Positions 42,001 through 52,346 of a stretch of DNA of 64,000 nucleotides are shown here, one piece after another. The notes under the pieces were generated by a model that was given only the letters and a program-made list of their open reading frames with translations, was not told where the DNA came from and made no database searches. Numbering within the stretch: position 1 is the stretch's first letter; each line of letters starts with the position of its first letter. The translations under genes and the position numbers were made by a program. This DNA is from Rhynchopus euleeides (lineage: Eukaryota > Euglenozoa > Diplonemea > Diplonemida > Diplonemidae): contig OY723268.1 in assembly GCA_963210315.1 (NCBI GenBank), positions 372,001 to 436,000 of the forward strand, given 5' to 3'.

Positions 42001-45000
42001 TCTCCGCGACGGAGCACTCGTCCTCCTCGCACTGCGCCGCCGCCGCCACCGCGCTCGTCGTCGACGGCGGCGGGCACTTGCACACCCAGCTCCCGCTCGC
42101 CTTCCGGTCCGTGTCGTCGCACGTCTGCCCCGCGGTGACACACACCTGCTCGTGCGTGCGGCACTCGTCCTCGTCGCAGAGGGCCACGGCTGTGAGGGCG
42201 CGCCCCGTCTTCGGGTCCTGGCACACGCACTCCCAGTCGCTCAGCGTCGTCAGGCTCTTCTCCACGCACGACTGCCCCGCCTTCTCGCAGATGTTCCCCT
42301 TCCCGTCCTTGTTCGCGCACGTCGGGCACTTCACCTTGCACTCGTCCAGCTCGCACGTCGCCGCCTTCGCCGTCGCAGCCCCCGTCGACGGCGGGGGGCA
42401 CTTGCACCGCCAGTCCAGCAGGCTCGTCGGCGACGTGTTCAGGTCCTCGCACTCCTGCCCTGCGTCCTCGCAGATCTTGGCGCCCCCCTTCTTCAGGTTG
42501 CACGTCGGGCACACCACCACGCACTCGTCCAGCTTGCACTCCGCGGGCACGTTCTTCCCGTTCGTCCCCGTGGCCGGCGGGATGCACTCGCACTCGAACT
42601 TCCCGTTCTTCGGGTCCGTCCCCGCGTTGCACGCCTGCCCCACCGAGTGGCACACATCCCCGTTCACCTTGCAGTCGCCCGGCGGGTCCACGCACACCGC
42701 CGGCTGCGCCGCCCCCGGCTGCCCGGTCTGCGGGGGGATGCACACGCACTGCCAGTCGCCCTTCTTCGACAGGTCCGGGTCCTTGCACTGCTGCGCCTGC
42801 TGCCTGCAGGTGATGTCGTGCACCTGGCACTCGTCCACTGCGCAGTCGGCAGGCCCGCCCGCCTTCACAATGTGCTGGTTCGGCGGCGGGCACACGCACT
42901 GCCAGTCCCCGCCCTTCTTCTGGTCCGGGTCCTGGCACGTCTGCCCCGCCCCGCACGTCGCCGGGTGGTCCATGCACTCGTCGACCAGCGGCTCCGGCGT
43001 CGGCGCAGGGGTCGGTGCCTCCGTCGGCGGCGTCGGTGTCTCGGGCACCGCCGTCGGCGGCGCCGACGTCCCCGGCGCAGGTGTCCCAGGCGCCGCCGTC
43101 CCGGGTGCGGGCGTCTCCGGCGTGGGCGTCCCCGGCACAGCCGTCAGCGGGGCCGGGGTCGCAGGCGCAGGCGTCAGAGGCGCCAGCTTGCACTCCTTCC
43201 CGCCCCAGTAGCACTTCCGGTTCGTGTCGCACGTTGCCTCCGTGCACAGCGGGTGGCACTCGCTCTCCCCGCACTTCCCCGTCTGCGCGTCCCACTCGCA
43301 CGCCTTGTCCGCCCCGCATGCCGTCTCGTCCAAGTCGGGGCAGTTTGCCAGCGGCACCGCGAGGAACTTCCCGAACTTGCTAGTCGGGTCGCACAGCGTG
43401 TCCAGCACAGACCCGGCAACCTCGTCCAGCTCCACGTTCGCGAGGTGGTCCTCCCCAGGGCTGCTCAGCAGCGGCTTCAGCTTCACCTCCGCGTTCTCGT
43501 CGTCAAACGAGTGCTTGTCGAACCGGCGGATCACAATCCCGAACACATCCGCCCCCTCTGCCCGCAGCTTCGCCTGCGCCGTGTCCAGGGTCCCCGGGTA
43601 CGTCGTCTGGAACTTCGGGTCGATGCACGAGGCCACCCCGCACGCGTCCTTGCAGCACGAGTCACCGTCGTGGTCCGTCAGCCCCCCGTCCGCCACGATG
43701 ATCACGATGTGCTTGCGCGACGCGGGGCTCTGTGCCGCCGCGAATGTGCTGTCCGCCACCTCCAGCAGCGCCCCGTGCAGGTACGTCCACTGCCCCTGGT
43801 AGTTCTCCTCCAGCCAGTCCAGGTCACCGGACAGCTCGTTCCGGTCCCCGGACAGCAGCCCGTTCGTGCACGCCCCGACAGCGCACCCCGTCGCGTGGTT
43901 GTCCTCCGGCTTGGCCGCCGCCTTCGAGAACTGCATGAAGGTCACACGGAACCCGGAGTCGCTCTTCGCCCCTGCCCCCACCGTGTGGTCGTCCCCCGTC
44001 AGCGGAACCGTCTTCACCCAGTCCCGCAGGATCTCGACCAGCCCCGTGAACCCGTGCGGGTGGCGCCCGAAGGAGCGCTTCATCGAGCCGGACGCATCCA
44101 GGATGAACGCGATGTCCAGGTCCGGGCACGCCTTGAACTGCTGCGCGCTGCAGTAGCCACCGGCGGCGTTCTGCTTCCACACGCACTCGGGGTCGTTCTG
44201 GCACGGGCACCGGTCCTTGTGCTTCTCGCACGTCTTCGGCACACAGTCCTTGTCCGTTGCCTTCATGCACTGCGGGTCCTGGTCGCAAGTGTCCTTCGCC
44301 GCGTGCTTCGCGCACTCCGTGAGCGTGCACTGCGCGGGTGTCTGCCCCACGCCCCAGTGGCACGACAGGTCGTGGTCGCAGTCCTTCTCGTTCTTGTGCT
44401 GCGTGCACGGCTTCGGCGCGCACGGGGTCATCCCGTCCCAGTCGCACTGCGGGTCCTTGTCGCACGCGTCCTGCGTCGTGTGCGCGCACGGCTTCGGGTT
44501 GCACATCCCCACCTTGCCCGACGGGGACACAGTGCTGCCCACCGGGTCCGGGCCGCTCCACACACAGTCCTTCTCCGCCTCGCACGTCCCCTTCGTGATC
44601 TGCAGGCACTTCTTCACCTCACACGTGTTCGGCCGCGTCGGGTCGAAGTCGCACACGTCCAGCTTGCAGAAGTCCGGGTCGCCTGCCGGCGGCGTGCACG
44701 GCAGCGGCATCGTCACAGACACGCCCAGGCAGTCCGGCTCCTCCGTCGGCGGGCGGCACGGGTTGTCGATGCACTTGTCCGTCCAGAGCGGGTCCCACAG
44801 GCACGTGTCATCCTTCTTGCACTGCGGCTGGTCCTTCCCGGCGCAGCCCGGCGGCTTGTGCTCGCAGTCCTGGCCGTTCCACTTGCACACCGGGTTGGTG
44901 TTGCACGTCGCCTCGTCGCACAGCGGGTAGCACTCGGACTCCATGCACGACGGCGTCTTCGTCCCGTCCCACTTGCACGCCGTGTCCAGCGAGCACCCCT

Positions 45001-48000
45001 GCTGCGTGTCGTGCTTCGGGCACCCCGACGCCGCCACCGCAAGCTTCTTCCCGAACTTGCTGCTCGGGTCGCACAGCGCGTTCAGCACAGAATCGGGGAT
45101 CTCGTCCAGCTCCAGGCTCATGAAGTGGTCGTACGCCGGGATCCCCACCATCGGCTGCAGCTTCTCCTCTGCGTTCTCGTCCTGGAAGGAGCGCTGGGCA
45201 AACCGGCGCATCACAATCCCGAACACCGTCACGTCCTCAGACTTCAGCTTCGCCTGCGCCGAGTCGAGCATCCCCCTGTACTGCGTCTTGAACTGCGGGT
45301 CGATGCACTTCGGGTTCGCGCACCGGTCCTCGCAGCATGCGTCCCCGTCGTAGTCCGTCAGCCCGCCGTCAGCCACGATAATCACGACGTGCTTGCGCCA
45401 CGCGGGGCTCTGCGCGGTCACAAAGGTGTTGTCCGCCACGTCCTGCAGGGCGTCGTGCAGGTACGTCCACTGCGCCTGGTAGTTCTCCTCGTGCCAGTCC
45501 AGGTCACCCTCCAGCTCGTCCATCCGCCCGGACAGCAGCCCGTTCGTGCATCCCCCGACAGAGCACCCCGTCGTGTGGCTGTCCTCCGGCTTCGCCTCCG
45601 CCTTCGAGAACTGGACGAAGGTCATACGGAAACCGGCGTCGCGCTTCGCCCCTGCCCCCACCGTGTGGTCGTCCCCCGTCAGCGGCACGGAGCGCACCCA
45701 CGTCCGCAGGATCTCGACCAGCCCGTAGAAGCCGTGCGGGTGGCGCCCGAAGGAGCGCTTCATCGAACCGGACGCGTCCAGGATGAATGCGATGTCCAGG
45801 TCCGGGCACTTGTCAAAGTTCTTGCTCGTGCAGTACGCGTTCCCTGCACCGTGGTGCCACACGCAGTCCGCGTCCTTGTTGCAGTCGCACTTCTCCTTGT
45901 GCTTCTCGCACGTCTTCGGCACACAGTCCTTGCCGGCCGGCGCCTTCATGCACTGCGGGTCCTGGTCGCACGTGTCCTTCCCCGCGTGCTTCGCGCACTC
46001 CGTGAGCGTGCACTGCGCCGGCGTCTTCCCCAAGTCCCACTTGCACGACAGGTCGTGGTCGCAGTCCTTCTCGTTCTTGTGCTGCGTGCACGGCTTCGGC
46101 GCGCACGGGGTCATCCCGTCCCAGTCGCACTGCGGGTCCTTGTCGCACGCGTCCTGCGTCGTGTGCGCGCACGGCTTCGGGTTGCACATCCCCACCTTGC
46201 CCGACGGGGACACAGTGCTGCCCACCGGGTCCGGGCCGCTCCACACGCAGTCCTTCTCCGCCTCGCACGTCCCCTTCGTGATCTGCATGCACTTCTTCAC
46301 CTCACACTTGTTCGGCCGCGTCGGGTCGAAGTCGCACACGTCCAGCTTGCAGAAGTCCGGGTCGCCTGCCGGCGGCGTGCACGGAAGCGACACCGTCACA
46401 GACACGCCCAGGCAGTCCGGCTCCTCCGTCGGCGGGCGGCACGGGTTCTCAATGCACTTGTCCGTCCAGAGCGGGTCCCACAGGCACGTCTTGTCCTGCG
46501 CGCACTGCGGCTGGTCCTTCCCGGTGCAGCCCGGCGGCTTGTACTCGCATGCAGACCCGGTCCACTTGCACGCCGAGTTTGCGTCGCACGTCGGCTGCTC
46601 GCACAGCGCGTAGCACTCGGACTCCACGCACGACGGGTTCATTGACGCATCCCACTTGCACGCCTTGTCCTGCACACACGGCCCCTGCTCCGTCTTGCTC
46701 GCACACCCGGGCTTCGCCACGACCAGGTGCTGCCCGAACTTGCTGCTCGGGTCGCACAGCGCGTTCAGCACAGACTCGGGGATCTCGTCCAGCTCCAGGC
46801 TCATGAAGTGGGTGTCCGTCGGTGCCGTGACCAGCGGGGTCAGCTTCACCTCCGCGTTGTCGTCCTGGAAGGTGTGGTAGGAGAACCGGCGGATCACAAT
46901 CCCGAACACCGACACCCCCTCGGACCGCAGCTTCTCCTGCGCCGCGTCGAGCATCCCCCTGTACTGCGTCTTGAACTGCGGGTCGATGCACCGCGGGTTG
47001 TCGCACCGGTCCTCGCAGCACGCGTCCCCGTTGTAGTCCGTCAGCCCGCCGTCCGCGATGAGGATCGCAATGTGCTGGCGCCACGACGGGCTCTGCGACG
47101 GGAGGAAGGTGTGGTCCGCCACGTCCTGCAGGGCGTCGTGCAGGTATGTCCACTGACCCTGGTAGTTCGCCTCGTGCCAGTCCAGGTCACCCTCCAGCTC
47201 GTCCAGCCGCCCGGACAGCAGCCCGTCCGTGCACTGCCCGACAGCGCACCCCATCGGGTGGTCCTCGTCCGGCTTCGCCTCCGCCTTCGAGAACTGGATG
47301 AAGGTCATACGGAACCCGGCGTCGCGCGACGCGGCCGCCCCCACCTTGTGGTCGTCCCCCGTCAGCGGCACGGAGCGCACCCACGTCCGCATGATCTCGA
47401 CCAGCCCGTAGAAGCCGTGCGGGTGGCGCCCGAAGGAGCGGCGCATCGACCCCGACCCGTCCAGGATGAACGCGATGTCCAGGTCCGGGCACGCGTTGAA
47501 CTTCGGCGGGGTGCAGTACCCGCCCGTCGTCGACGACGTGTGGTGCCACACGCAGTCCGAGTCCTTGTCGCACGGGCACTGCGCCTTGTGCTTGTCGCAC
47601 GTCTTCGGCACGCACACCTTGCCCGACGCCGACCACATGCACTGCGGGTCCTTGTCACACGGGTCCTGCCCCGCGTGCTTCGAGCACTCAGTGAGCGTGC
47701 ACTGCGCGGGCGCCTTCGTCAAGTCCCACTTGCACGACAGGTCGTGGTCGCAGTCCTTCTCGTTCTTGTGCTGTGTGCACGGCTTCGGCGCGCACGGGGT
47801 CATCCCGTCCCAGTCGCACTTCGGGTCCTTGTCGCACGCGTCCTGCGTCGTGTGCTTGCACTCCTCCGGGTTGCACATCCCCACCTTGCCCGACGGGGGC
47901 ACAGTGCTGCCCACCGGGTCCGGGCCGCTCCACACGCACCCCTTCTCCGCCTCGCACGTCCCCTTCGTGATCTGCAGGCACTTCTTCACGTTGCACGCCG

Positions 48001-49969
48001 GGCTGTTCGACTTGTCGTGCTCGCACACCTCCAGCTTGCAGAAGTCCGGGTCCCCGAACGGCGCCCGGCACGGCGTCGGCATCGTCACACTGTGCGCCGT
48101 GCACGAGTCGCTCGTCTTCTGCTTGATGCACGGGTTGTCGATGCACTTGTCCTTCCAGATCGGGTCCCACAGGCACGTCGCGTCCCGCGTGCAGTCCTGC
48201 TGGTTCTTCGACGGGCACCCCGGGGGCTTCAGCTCGCACCTGTCCGACGTCCACTGGCACAGCGCGTTCGTGTTGCACTGCGGCTCCTTGCACAGCGAGT
48301 AGCAGATCGACTCCGTGCACCGCAGCCGCGACGAGTCCCACTGGCACATGGACGACGCCTCGCACGCGCCCATCGACATCAGCGGGCACCCCTTCGTCGT
48401 CGTCTTCGAGCCCCCCTGCAGCTGCTTCCCGAACTTGCTGTTCGGGTCGCACAGCCTCCCCAGCACCGTCTTCGGGATCTCGTCCAGCATCAGGTTCATG
48501 AAGTGGTCGTCCCGCGGCTCAGCCACAAGCGGCTTCAACTTCACCTCCGCGTTGTCGTCCTGGAAGGTGTGGTAGTCGAAGCGACGCATCACAATACCGA
48601 ACACCGTCACGTCCTCCGTCTTCAGCTTCGCCTGCGCCGCGTCGAGCATTCCCGGGTAGCGGGGCAGCCACCGCCTGTCGATGCACCGCCTGTCCCCGCA
48701 GCGCTTCTCGCAGCACGCGTCACCGTTGATGTCCGTGATACCGCCGTCCGCGATGATGATCACGATGTGCTGGCGCTCCGGCGGGCTCTGCGACGGGAGG
48801 AAGGTGTGGTCCGCCACATCCTGCAGGGCGTCGTGCATGTACGTCCACTGCGCCTGGTAGTTCGCCTCGTGCCAGTCGATGTCACCCTCCAGCTCGTCCA
48901 GCCGCCCGGACAGCAGACCATCCGTGCACTGCCCGATCCGGCACCCCACCGGGTGGTCCTCGTCCGGCCTCGCCTCCGCCTTCGAGAACTGGATGAAGGT
49001 CATACGGAACGCACCCGTACCCGTCTTCCCAGACGCCCCCGCCTTGTGGTCGTCCCCCGTCAGCGGCACCGTCTTCACCCACTCCCGCAGGATCTCCATC
49101 AGCCCGTAGAAGCCGTGCGGGTGGCGCCCGAAGGAGCGGCGCGTCGACCCCGACCCGTCCAGCACGAACGCGATGTCCAGGTCCGGGCACGCGTTGTAGT
49201 TCGTCCCGCTGCAGTAACCGCCACCCGCCGTCTGCTTCCACGTGCAGTCCGGGTCCTTCGTGCACCCACACCGGTCCTCGGGGTGGTTGTACTTGTCGCA
49301 CGTCTTCGGCACGCACGCATTGTGGCTGTCGTCGTACATGCACGGAGCCTGCGCGGCACACTCCGTCTTGCTCCCGTACCCGCCGCACCCCGTGTCACCG
49401 CAGAACCGCCCCGACACATCCCAGTGGCACTTCCGGTCGTGGTCGCACTCCCGCTCGTTCTGGTGTGCCCCGCACTCCTTCATGGTGCACTGGCCCCCGC
49501 TGAACTGGCACCCGCCGCGCACCTGGCACTCGATCGTGTTCAGCCCGCCGCAGAAGTCCTCGCGGCACTGCGTCATCTTGTCGCCCGGCGACGACCTCGG
49601 CCCCACCTGCGAAGGTGTCGCCGTCCACGTGCACCCCGCCGCGCTGCACGGCCCCTCCTCCTCGTGCAGGCACCGCTTCGCGCTGCAGCTCTGCGCATTC
49701 CGCGGGTTGTACTCGCACACCGCCACGAAGCAGAAGTCCGGGTCCCCCGGCTGCGCCTGGCACGGGAACGGCATTGTCACCGCCGCAGCCTCGCACATCT
49801 GCCGGTTGATGTTCGCGATACACGGGTCGTTCGTGCACAGGCCCGGCGCCCACGGCGCGTTCCACAGGCACCCCCCGTTGCCGTCACACCTGCGCTGCGA
49901 ACCCTGGTCCGCACATCCTGCGTGCGCCGACGCTGCTGCCCCGAGCAGCAGCACCACTGCTCCGCGCAT
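30022..49969 (-). CDS. Giant vWA/EGF-like-repeat type I membrane protein, copy A, 6,539 residues
   Basis: Exons 49969-32047, 31905-31759 and 31571-30022 join in frame (19,620 nt including the stop). Both introns (141 and 187 bp) have GTATG donors and CAG acceptors. The start is the ATG at 49969, which opens a signal peptide (MRGAVVLLLGAAASAHA). The ectodomain has four units of Cys-rich C-x-W motifs plus a von Willebrand A domain (about residues 262-508, 827-1078, 1387-1640, 1946-2200), each with a MIDAS DxSGS. Next comes a Pro/Thr/Ala linker (about 2261-2328), then roughly seventy EGF-like repeats of about 45-60 residues (pattern DEC...C...GQxC.D....GDWxCxCPPP..G....AxC). Three copies of a distinct 85-residue PCNxGCCNP module interrupt them. 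A hydrophobic span (about 6444-6468, CWLLPLLLLLCCSCCLAAFL) and an acidic tail of about 70 residues follow. vWA and EGF repeats suggest adhesion at the cell surface; no ortholog is recognised. Confidence 0.9.
31572..31758 (-). other. Intron 2 of the giant gene (copy A)
   Basis: GTATGCC donor and a pyrimidine/A-rich acceptor AATAACAG. On the plus strand it contains an AACAC pentanucleotide microsatellite (about 31660-31690). Intron 1 is 31906-32046 (GTATGT...CCACAG). Exon 2 between them is 147 nt, in phase 1 at both ends, and encodes exactly one EGF-like repeat. The same introns occur at 53897-54083 and 54231-54371 in copy B. Confidence 0.92.
43300..49300 (-). repeat. Four tandem 1.68-kb coding repeats (vWA units)
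   Basis: The conserved coding word for PDLDIAF lies at 49172, 47474, 45791 and 44111 (spacings 1,698, 1,683 and 1,680 bp). Each unit encodes Cys-rich modules followed by a vWA domain. Units 2-4 share long nearly identical stretches (for example the block encoding SHTTQDACDKDP-like sequence near 44470, 46140 and 47830), pointing to recent expansion or gene conversion. Confidence 0.9.
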
Positions 49970-50630
49970 CCTCTGCGCCTGCAGCTGCCGAAGCAGCCCG
50001 CGCTGTTCTATAGAAGGAGAAAGGGGGCCTGCCTGCTGCACACCCGCACCTGCCGCGGCACGCTCGACTGCAGTTGGCGCACAGGGGTGTGTGCGTCCGT
50101 ACAATGCAGTATGCGTGTGCGTAGGTATATATATATGTGTGTTGCGTGTGTGTGACTGATGTCACTGTGCCGGGGTGGGGTGGTGGTGTGTGCGTACGGT
50201 TTTGCGCATCCAAATGCAAGAACAAGATCAAAAGCAAGACCACAACAGCAAATAGATTCTGGGAGGGCGGGGGCGGGGGCGACACGGGCAGTTGAACGCA
50301 TCTGCGCATCTGGGCGAGCTGCCCAGTCTCCATCCCTTCGCCGTGGACCTGCTCGAGAGCGGAACCGAACTACTGTTGCATTTGATTTGCTATAACTTCG
50401 CCCTCGTTTGCATGCGGGCTATTGCTGCTGCCCCACGGTTACGCATTGTATCGTGCGTGATGTGGTTTACAGACAGCGTCTGTTCGCCACGCCCCCCCGT
50501 CTCTCGCGCTTGGCGAGAAGCGGGCAACCTGCGATAGGCCACAAGAGTGGTGGTGGGGTTCGAGAAGTGGGTGGACGAATGCCAAAAGGGGGTGCAGAAG
50601 AATGACGGCACTGACGGCCGTTGTCGGAGG
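49970..50630 (-). promoter_or_regulatory. 5' flank of the giant gene with splice-acceptor-like site
   Basis: On the coding strand CCCCCTTTCTCCTTCTATAG ends at 50008, 38 nt before the ATG. This is a textbook pyrimidine tract plus AG. No upstream coding exon is seen, so it may accept a spliced leader or a 5' untranslated exon. Further upstream are a TATATATA tract (about 50127-50137) and CA repeats. The region ends where the copy B duplication begins at 50631. Confidence 0.5.
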
Positions 50631-50719
50631 GAGTGGGTGGGGGGCATGGGGTGGGGTGTGGGTTCAGGAAAGACAAGTATGATGGCAAAAAGGATGCAGC
50701 AAAGGTGCAAAAGGTGCAA

Positions 50720-50747
50720 GCGGGCAGCAGGCATGCCTGCTGCCCGC
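50720..50747. repeat. 28-bp perfect palindrome (copy B)
   Basis: Duplicate of 19658-19685. Confidence 0.9.
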
Positions 50748-52346
50748 ACCCAGACGTGCCGACGTGGCGCGGCCGAAGGAGGGGCACGGCGTGTCCGCTG
50801 TTTGCGCGGTTAAGCGGCTCGGGCCATGCCGCGCCCCCCCTTTTCATAGTGGGTGTGCGCACAGGCGTGTGGCAACACCCATAGCCCTCTGCGCCACGTT
50901 TCTATCGAGCACGTCCGGGTCGGTTTGCCGTCGTGTCTTTCCATGTCGTGTTGGCCTGCATTGTCTGGCCCTTCTCTCTTTCGGAGCAGCAGAAACAACA
51001 ACAAAAGTCCCAAAATATAAGGGAAGCCATCAAAGCGATCGTGCGTCCTTGCGGGCGTTTCGCCCGCGTTATCGTGAAGAAGAAACATGAGAACTTACAG
51101 CCACACACGCACACACACAACACAAGAAGAGAAGCCTGCACCGGCTGGCCCTGCTGGCTGTTGGACTGGCTCCCTTCCTTCCTTCCTTCCTTCCTCCTGC
51201 CAAATACAGATACGCCGCGCACGCAGTACACCACGCCACACTCGCACAGCACGGGGGCAAACACCAATATTATATACTGATGATGTCCCGCACTGCCGCT
51301 CACGGCTAACACACACGCACACACACCCCGTCCCCGCCGCTCTGGCCGCAGCACATGCGGGCAAGCGGAGACACACTATTAAAAAAGGATGTTGCTGGAG
51401 AAAAGGAAGGCGGCTGAAGGCAGGGCCGGGCCGGGCATCACGCAGAAGAACACCGAACAGTGGATAAACGGGCATGCAAGGATGTGATACACCCCCGCAG
51501 ATACAAGGGAGCCATGGGCACAAGGGTGGGGTGCGTGTGTGTGTGGATGGGAGGGGGGGGGGGGGGCTTTTGCCCAGCAACAGCGGGGGGCGTGCCCTTT
51601 GCTTATACACCCCCACGTCCGGGGGGCGCGCAAAAGGGCGGGGGGCCGTGTTGTCTGGGCTGCGGTGGATGTGGGTTGTGGGTTCTGCGCATTCTGCGCA
51701 CCCTTCTGTTCTTATCAATGCAATAGGCAATAGGCAATGGGCAACAACAAATGGCTGATCTCCGGCAAAGGAGCCAGCATCTCACAATATCAAGCATGCA
51801 TTCACCAACAAAAGCACAGCGCCCCCAGGTGCGGCGCTGCCACCCACCGGCTCACTGATGGAGCCGCTATGCGAACAGCTGCGGGCGCACCTGGGCGAGG
51901 GGAGGGGGGGTTCGGGTGAAGAAGTGCAACAGGGCCCACGCACGAATGAGGATTCGCGGTATCAGCGCCCGCCACTGCATCATTAGTTCACCCAGCGCCC
52001 AGCACCCAGCGCCACCGAAAACATACACAAAACAAGAATAAGCTGGGTTGTGTGCATTGCACACAAGAACCATGAAGCGGGTGGCAGATGGAATGTGGAG
52101 TGTGGAAGGGTGGGATGGGATGGGATGGGGTGGGAGGTGAAACATAGAAGGGGGGGGAGATGGTGCCTGCCACCAGAAATCGCAGGCACACAGCCAGTCA
52201 GCATCAGCATCATCATCAGCAATGCCAATGTCACAAACAAAACGCAGTAACAAACCGACACGCTTCCTAAACAAATCAAAAATCACAAGCCCGCACTCGA
52301 GAGCCACCATGCCCAGTACAGGCCCGCCTGGCTGCAGTGCTTTTGC
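50748..52346. other. 3' flank of the giant gene (copy B), with both empty sites
   Basis: Holds the same hairpin (51051-51067), TTCC microsatellite, 14-base G-run (about 51553-51566) and CAT repeats as copy A. The uninterrupted retrotransposon target is at about 51527-51540 and the uninterrupted MITE target is near 52272. No gene is seen. Confidence 0.7.

Larger units (their letters stand above)
19569..50630. repeat. Segmental duplication, copy A (carries two later insertions)
   Basis: From GAGTGGGTGGGG at 19569 the sequence is repeated from 50631 onward. The offset is 31,062 before the retrotransposon, 22,513 after it and 22,325 after the MITE. Across the part shared within this window (19569-41675, minus the insertions) I noticed three substitutions (19582 A/G, 19619 A/G, 38354 G/A) and one G-run length difference near 29041. 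The 38354 change is synonymous (TGC/TGT, Cys). If the arrangement is a simple tandem duplication, the unit without insertions is about 22.3 kb and includes the whole giant gene. Confidence 0.92.

Noticed and set aside
49970-50104. Extension of the giant protein's frame 45 codons upstream to 50104
   Set aside because: The upstream triplet is TTG, not ATG. The extension precedes a splice-acceptor-like site, and the ATG at 49969 begins a proper signal peptide.
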